NCBI GenBank assembly: GCA_964404825.1
Contig: CAYOLQ010000021.1
Location: 1 to 44,553, forward strand
Direction: 5' to 3'
From: JACJXF01 sp964404825
GTDB taxonomy: Bacteria; Bacteroidota; Bacteroidia; Bacteroidales; GCA-2748055
Length of the DNA: 44,553 bases
Below the pieces are notes generated by a model that did no database searches, was not told where the DNA came from, and saw only the letters and a program-made list of their open reading frames with translations. Position numbers and translations under genes: made by a program. The stretch's first letter is position 1; every line of letters begins with the position of its first letter. This document shows positions 42,209-44,553 of this stretch, in pieces.

Positions 42209-43477
42209 ATGAATAAAAAAGAAATGGTTGAAAAAGCATACGAACTGGCAAAATTACAGTATGCACCACTGGGAGTAAATACCGATGCAATTCTGGACCA
42301 GCTCAAAGACATTCAGATTTCATTGCATTGCTGGCAGACAGATGATGTTAGCGGATTCGAAAAACCCGATTCACATCTTTCAGGCGGAGGTATTCAGGTT
42401 ACTGGCAATTACCCGGGAAAATCCAAAACAATTAATCAGGTAAAACAGGATATTGAAAAAGTTTTACAATTACTTCCCGGTAAACAAAGATTTAATCTGC
42501 ATGCTATTTACGGGGACTTTGGCGGTGTTCTTGTTGACAGGGATCAGATTGAACCAAAACACTTTCAAAGCTGGATTGACTGGGCAAAAAAGCTTAAAAT
42601 CGGTCTTGATTTTAATTGTACATGTTTCTCGCATCCCAGAGCCGAAGACGGTTACACTCTGTCCAGTAAAAATGAAGAAAACAGGAAATTCTGGATCAGA
42701 CATGTGAAAAAATGCAGACAGATCGCTGCCGAAATGGGCAAGCAGCTTGGTACTCCCACGGTACACAATATATGGATACCTGATGGATCAAAGGATATTG
42801 CAGTTGATCGTCTTTCCTACAGAACCCTTCTTAAAGATTCGCTTGATCAGATATTTGAGGACCAATACCCAAAGGAACACCTTAAAGATGCTGTGGAGAG
42901 CAAACTGTTTGGGATCGGTGCCGAAGCAATGACAGTTGGCTCCCATGATTTCTATCTTTCCTACGCAGCTCAGAATAAAAAAATGATCTGTCTCGACAGT
43001 GGACATTTTCATCCAACCGAACAGGTAGGCGACAAAATTTCAGCCTGTCTGCTTTTTGTTGATGAAATTCTGCTCCATGTTACAAGACCAATGCGTTGGG
43101 ACAGCGACCATGTTGTGATTCTGAATGATGATATCATGCTAATCGCGCAGGAAATAGTACGATGTAAAGCTCTGAACCGCGTTAATATTGGCCTCGACTA
43201 TTTCGATGCATCCATGAACCGGATTGGTGCATACGTAGTTGGAACCCGTGCCATGCAACAAGCCTTGTTATTAGCATTACTCGAACCAACTGATATCCTG
43301 AAGAAATATGATAATGAAGGTAAAAGCTTTGAGAGACTTGCAATACTGGAGATAATGAAAACAAAACCTTTTGGTGCAGTATGGGACTATTTCTGCCTGC
43401 AGCAGGGAATTCCTGTTGGAGAAGATTTTATCAGCGAAATTCAGGCTTACGAAAAAGAAGTTCTTTCCAAACGATAG
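42209..43477 (+). CDS. rhaA: L-rhamnose isomerase
   Basis: Interconverts L-rhamnose and L-rhamnulose using Mn2+. The frame is open from 42176, but ATG at 42209 (MNKKEMVEKAYELAK) fits the family and gives 422 residues; the earlier start would overlap rhaT. Visible motifs are SLHCWQTDDVSGFE, LDFNCTCFSHP, GTPTVHNIWIPDGSKD, CLDSGHFHPTE and the metal-binding RWDSDHVV. It lies between rhaT and the aldolase with gaps of 22 and 15 bases. Confidence 0.96.
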   Translation: MNKKEMVEKAYELAKLQYAPLGVNTDAILDQLKDIQISLHCWQTDDVSGFEKPDSHLSGGGIQVTGNYPGKSKTINQVKQDIEKVLQLLPGKQRFNLHAIYGDFGGVLVDRDQIEPKHFQSWIDWAKKLKIGLDFNCTCFSHPRAEDGYTLSSKNEENRKFWIRHVKKCRQIAAEMGKQLGTPTVHNIWIPDGSKDIAVDRLSYRTLLKDSLDQIFEDQYPKEHLKDAVESKLFGIGAEAMTVGSHDFYLSYAAQNKKMICLDSGHFHPTEQVGDKISACLLFVDEILLHVTRPMRWDSDHVVILNDDIMLIAQEIVRCKALNRVNIGLDYFDASMNRIGAYVVGTRAMQQALLLALLEPTDILKKYDNEGKSFERLAILEIMKTKPFGAVWDYFCLQQGIPVGEDFISEIQAYEKEVLSKR

Positions 43478-43492
43478 TAACTGACAGACTCA

Positions 43493-44553
43493 ATGAACAG
43501 AGAACTCAGAAATCTTGTTGAAATATCACAACACTTCGGGAAAAATCCCGATTTTGTTATAGCCGGTGGAGGAAATACGTCCTTCAAAAACAACGATTTT
43601 CTATGGATTAAAGCCAGCGGAACATCGCTTGCAACAATTAATGAAGATGGATTTGCTAAAATGGACAGGAATTGTCTCGGCAAAATCGCAGAACAGGAAT
43701 ACAGTGAGAATCCACTTAAAAGGGAAGCTGAAATTATCTCATGTCTTTTTAACTGTGTAGCGGATAAATCCGGATTACGCCCGTCCGTTGAGACCTCCCT
43801 CCATAACCTGCTTAGTTTTTCATATGTTGTGCATACGCATCCGACACTGGTAAACGGATTAATGTGTTCAGTGAATTCAACAGCTGAAACACAGAAAATT
43901 TTCGGTGACGATGCTTTGCTTGTAAAATACACCGATCCCGGTTATGTGCTTTTTAAGCATGTGGAGAAAAGAATTGGTGAATTTGTAAAACAATTTGGTA
44001 AGGAACCTCAGATAATTTTTCTGGAAAACCACGGTGTATTCGTTTCTGCAAATAATACTTCTGAAATTATGGAAATCTACGAATCAATCATGAACAGAAT
44101 CGGTGAAAAAATCACCGCAAAAATGCCTTCATCTGAAATCCTGAGAAGCGAACATACCGCTTTAAAGGTTGTGAAGACATTAGACAAAAATCTTCATGCC
44201 CTTTATGCAGAAAGTCCATTAATCCTGGAATTCACACGGGATAAGAATGCTTTTTCCCAGGTTTCAACTGCTTTTTCACCCGACAATATTGTCTACTGTA
44301 AGGCCAATTATTTGTTTACGAAACCCGATCCCAGGATCCTCATGAATGAATATCTTGATTTCAAGAAAAGTATGGGCTATGCACCAAAAGTAATTGGTCT
44401 TGAAAAATGCGGAATAATCTGTATTGAAGAAAATGAAAAATCATTAAAAACAGTGTATGACGTTTTTCTGGATTTAATTAAAATAAGTTTTTATACACGA
44501 AGTTTTGGTGGTCCGAGATTTCTTACTGCCGAACAGATCCAGTTTATCGACAA
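43493..44553 (+). CDS. Class II aldolase/adducin family protein, partial
   Basis: An open frame from ATG at 43493 to the window end, 353 codons without stop. The N-terminus MNRELRNLVEISQHFG leads to the phosphate-binding VIAGGGNTSFK and KASGTSLATI segments, then the zinc motif YVVHTHPTLVNG and LENHGVFV. This is the class II aldolase fold, and after rhaT and rhaA the expected activity is cleavage of L-rhamnulose 1-phosphate to dihydroxyacetone phosphate and L-lactaldehyde. The GGGNTSFK and KASGTS segments are typical of the first half of bifunctional aldolase/dehydrogenases; whether a dehydrogenase domain follows is outside the window. No rhamnulokinase is seen before the edge. Confidence 0.85.
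   Translation, partial: MNRELRNLVEISQHFGKNPDFVIAGGGNTSFKNNDFLWIKASGTSLATINEDGFAKMDRNCLGKIAEQEYSENPLKREAEIISCLFNCVADKSGLRPSVETSLHNLLSFSYVVHTHPTLVNGLMCSVNSTAETQKIFGDDALLVKYTDPGYVLFKHVEKRIGEFVKQFGKEPQIIFLENHGVFVSANNTSEIMEIYESIMNRIGEKITAKMPSSEILRSEHTALKVVKTLDKNLHALYAESPLILEFTRDKNAFSQVSTAFSPDNIVYCKANYLFTKPDPRILMNEYLDFKKSMGYAPKVIGLEKCGIICIEENEKSLKTVYDVFLDLIKISFYTRSFGGPRFLTAEQIQFID

Overview
The window looks like a chromosomal segment from a member of the Bacteroidota, probably Bacteroidales-like, in a draft or metagenome assembly. Pointers: a PorE-like TPR/beta-propeller/OmpA protein and a secreted enzyme with a type A type IX secretion sorting tail, promoters of the TTTG-N(17-19)-TAnnTTTG form, the GIHAYGxVG variant of the SerA nucleotide-binding loop, a large six-domain ribosomal protein S1, DUF3822, and a Bacteroidota-style rhamnose locus. 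A run of exactly 100 N flanked by an identical 55-base sequence marks a contig join. No rRNA, tRNA, CRISPR array, prophage or plasmid functions were seen.

Layout. 1-3540 (minus): serine/glycine/one-carbon genes gcvT, a comB-like phosphatase, serC and serA (cut by the window edge). 3764-6948 (minus): a TPR lipoprotein-free secreted protein and a PorE-like OmpA protein, ending in a strong terminator. 7132-7835 (plus): a two-gene Hpt plus STAS signalling pair. 7913-10504 (minus): ClpB. 10672-15239 (plus): a two-domain retropepsin-like protease with PDZ, then an ABCG-type transporter with unusual N-terminal domains and a bidirectional terminator. 15497-17356 (minus): an ORF6N-domain protein next to the assembly gap, then a SiaB/SiaC kinase-phosphoprotein pair. 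17634-26552 (minus): a tight run of eight genes, rpsA, STAS, rnz, guaA, ctp protease, pnuC, nadR-like kinase, THUMP methyltransferase, starting from a near-perfect promoter. 26802-33433 (plus): nucleotide-sugar genes ugd, uxs, rmlA, rmlC, rmlD and a phosphohexomutase, with a G-rich octamer tandem repeat between rmlA and rmlC; rmlB is missing. 33494-34634: YjbQ and a REP-associated tyrosine transposase with palindromic repeats on both sides. 34660-38238: RecD-like helicase (minus), then a conserved hypothetical, DUF3822 and rsmD. 38240-44553: a secreted clan GH-A-like glycosidase and an AraC regulator (minus), divergent from rhaT, rhaA and a class II aldolase that runs off the end.

How it fits together. 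The window holds both the making of activated sugars (UDP-glucuronate, UDP-xylose, most of dTDP-L-rhamnose) and the uptake and breakdown of free L-rhamnose, the latter beside an exported glycosidase that could supply the sugar. Three separate small regulatory sets (Hpt/STAS, SiaB/SiaC, lone STAS) suggest partner-switch signalling, but no phosphatase, anti-sigma kinase or output enzyme for them lies in the window. The most unusual sequence-level signals are the nine-copy G4-prone octamer repeat in front of rmlC, the REP palindrome that supplies the last codons of the helicase gene, the SiaB/SiaC pair, and the chimeric ABCG transporter.
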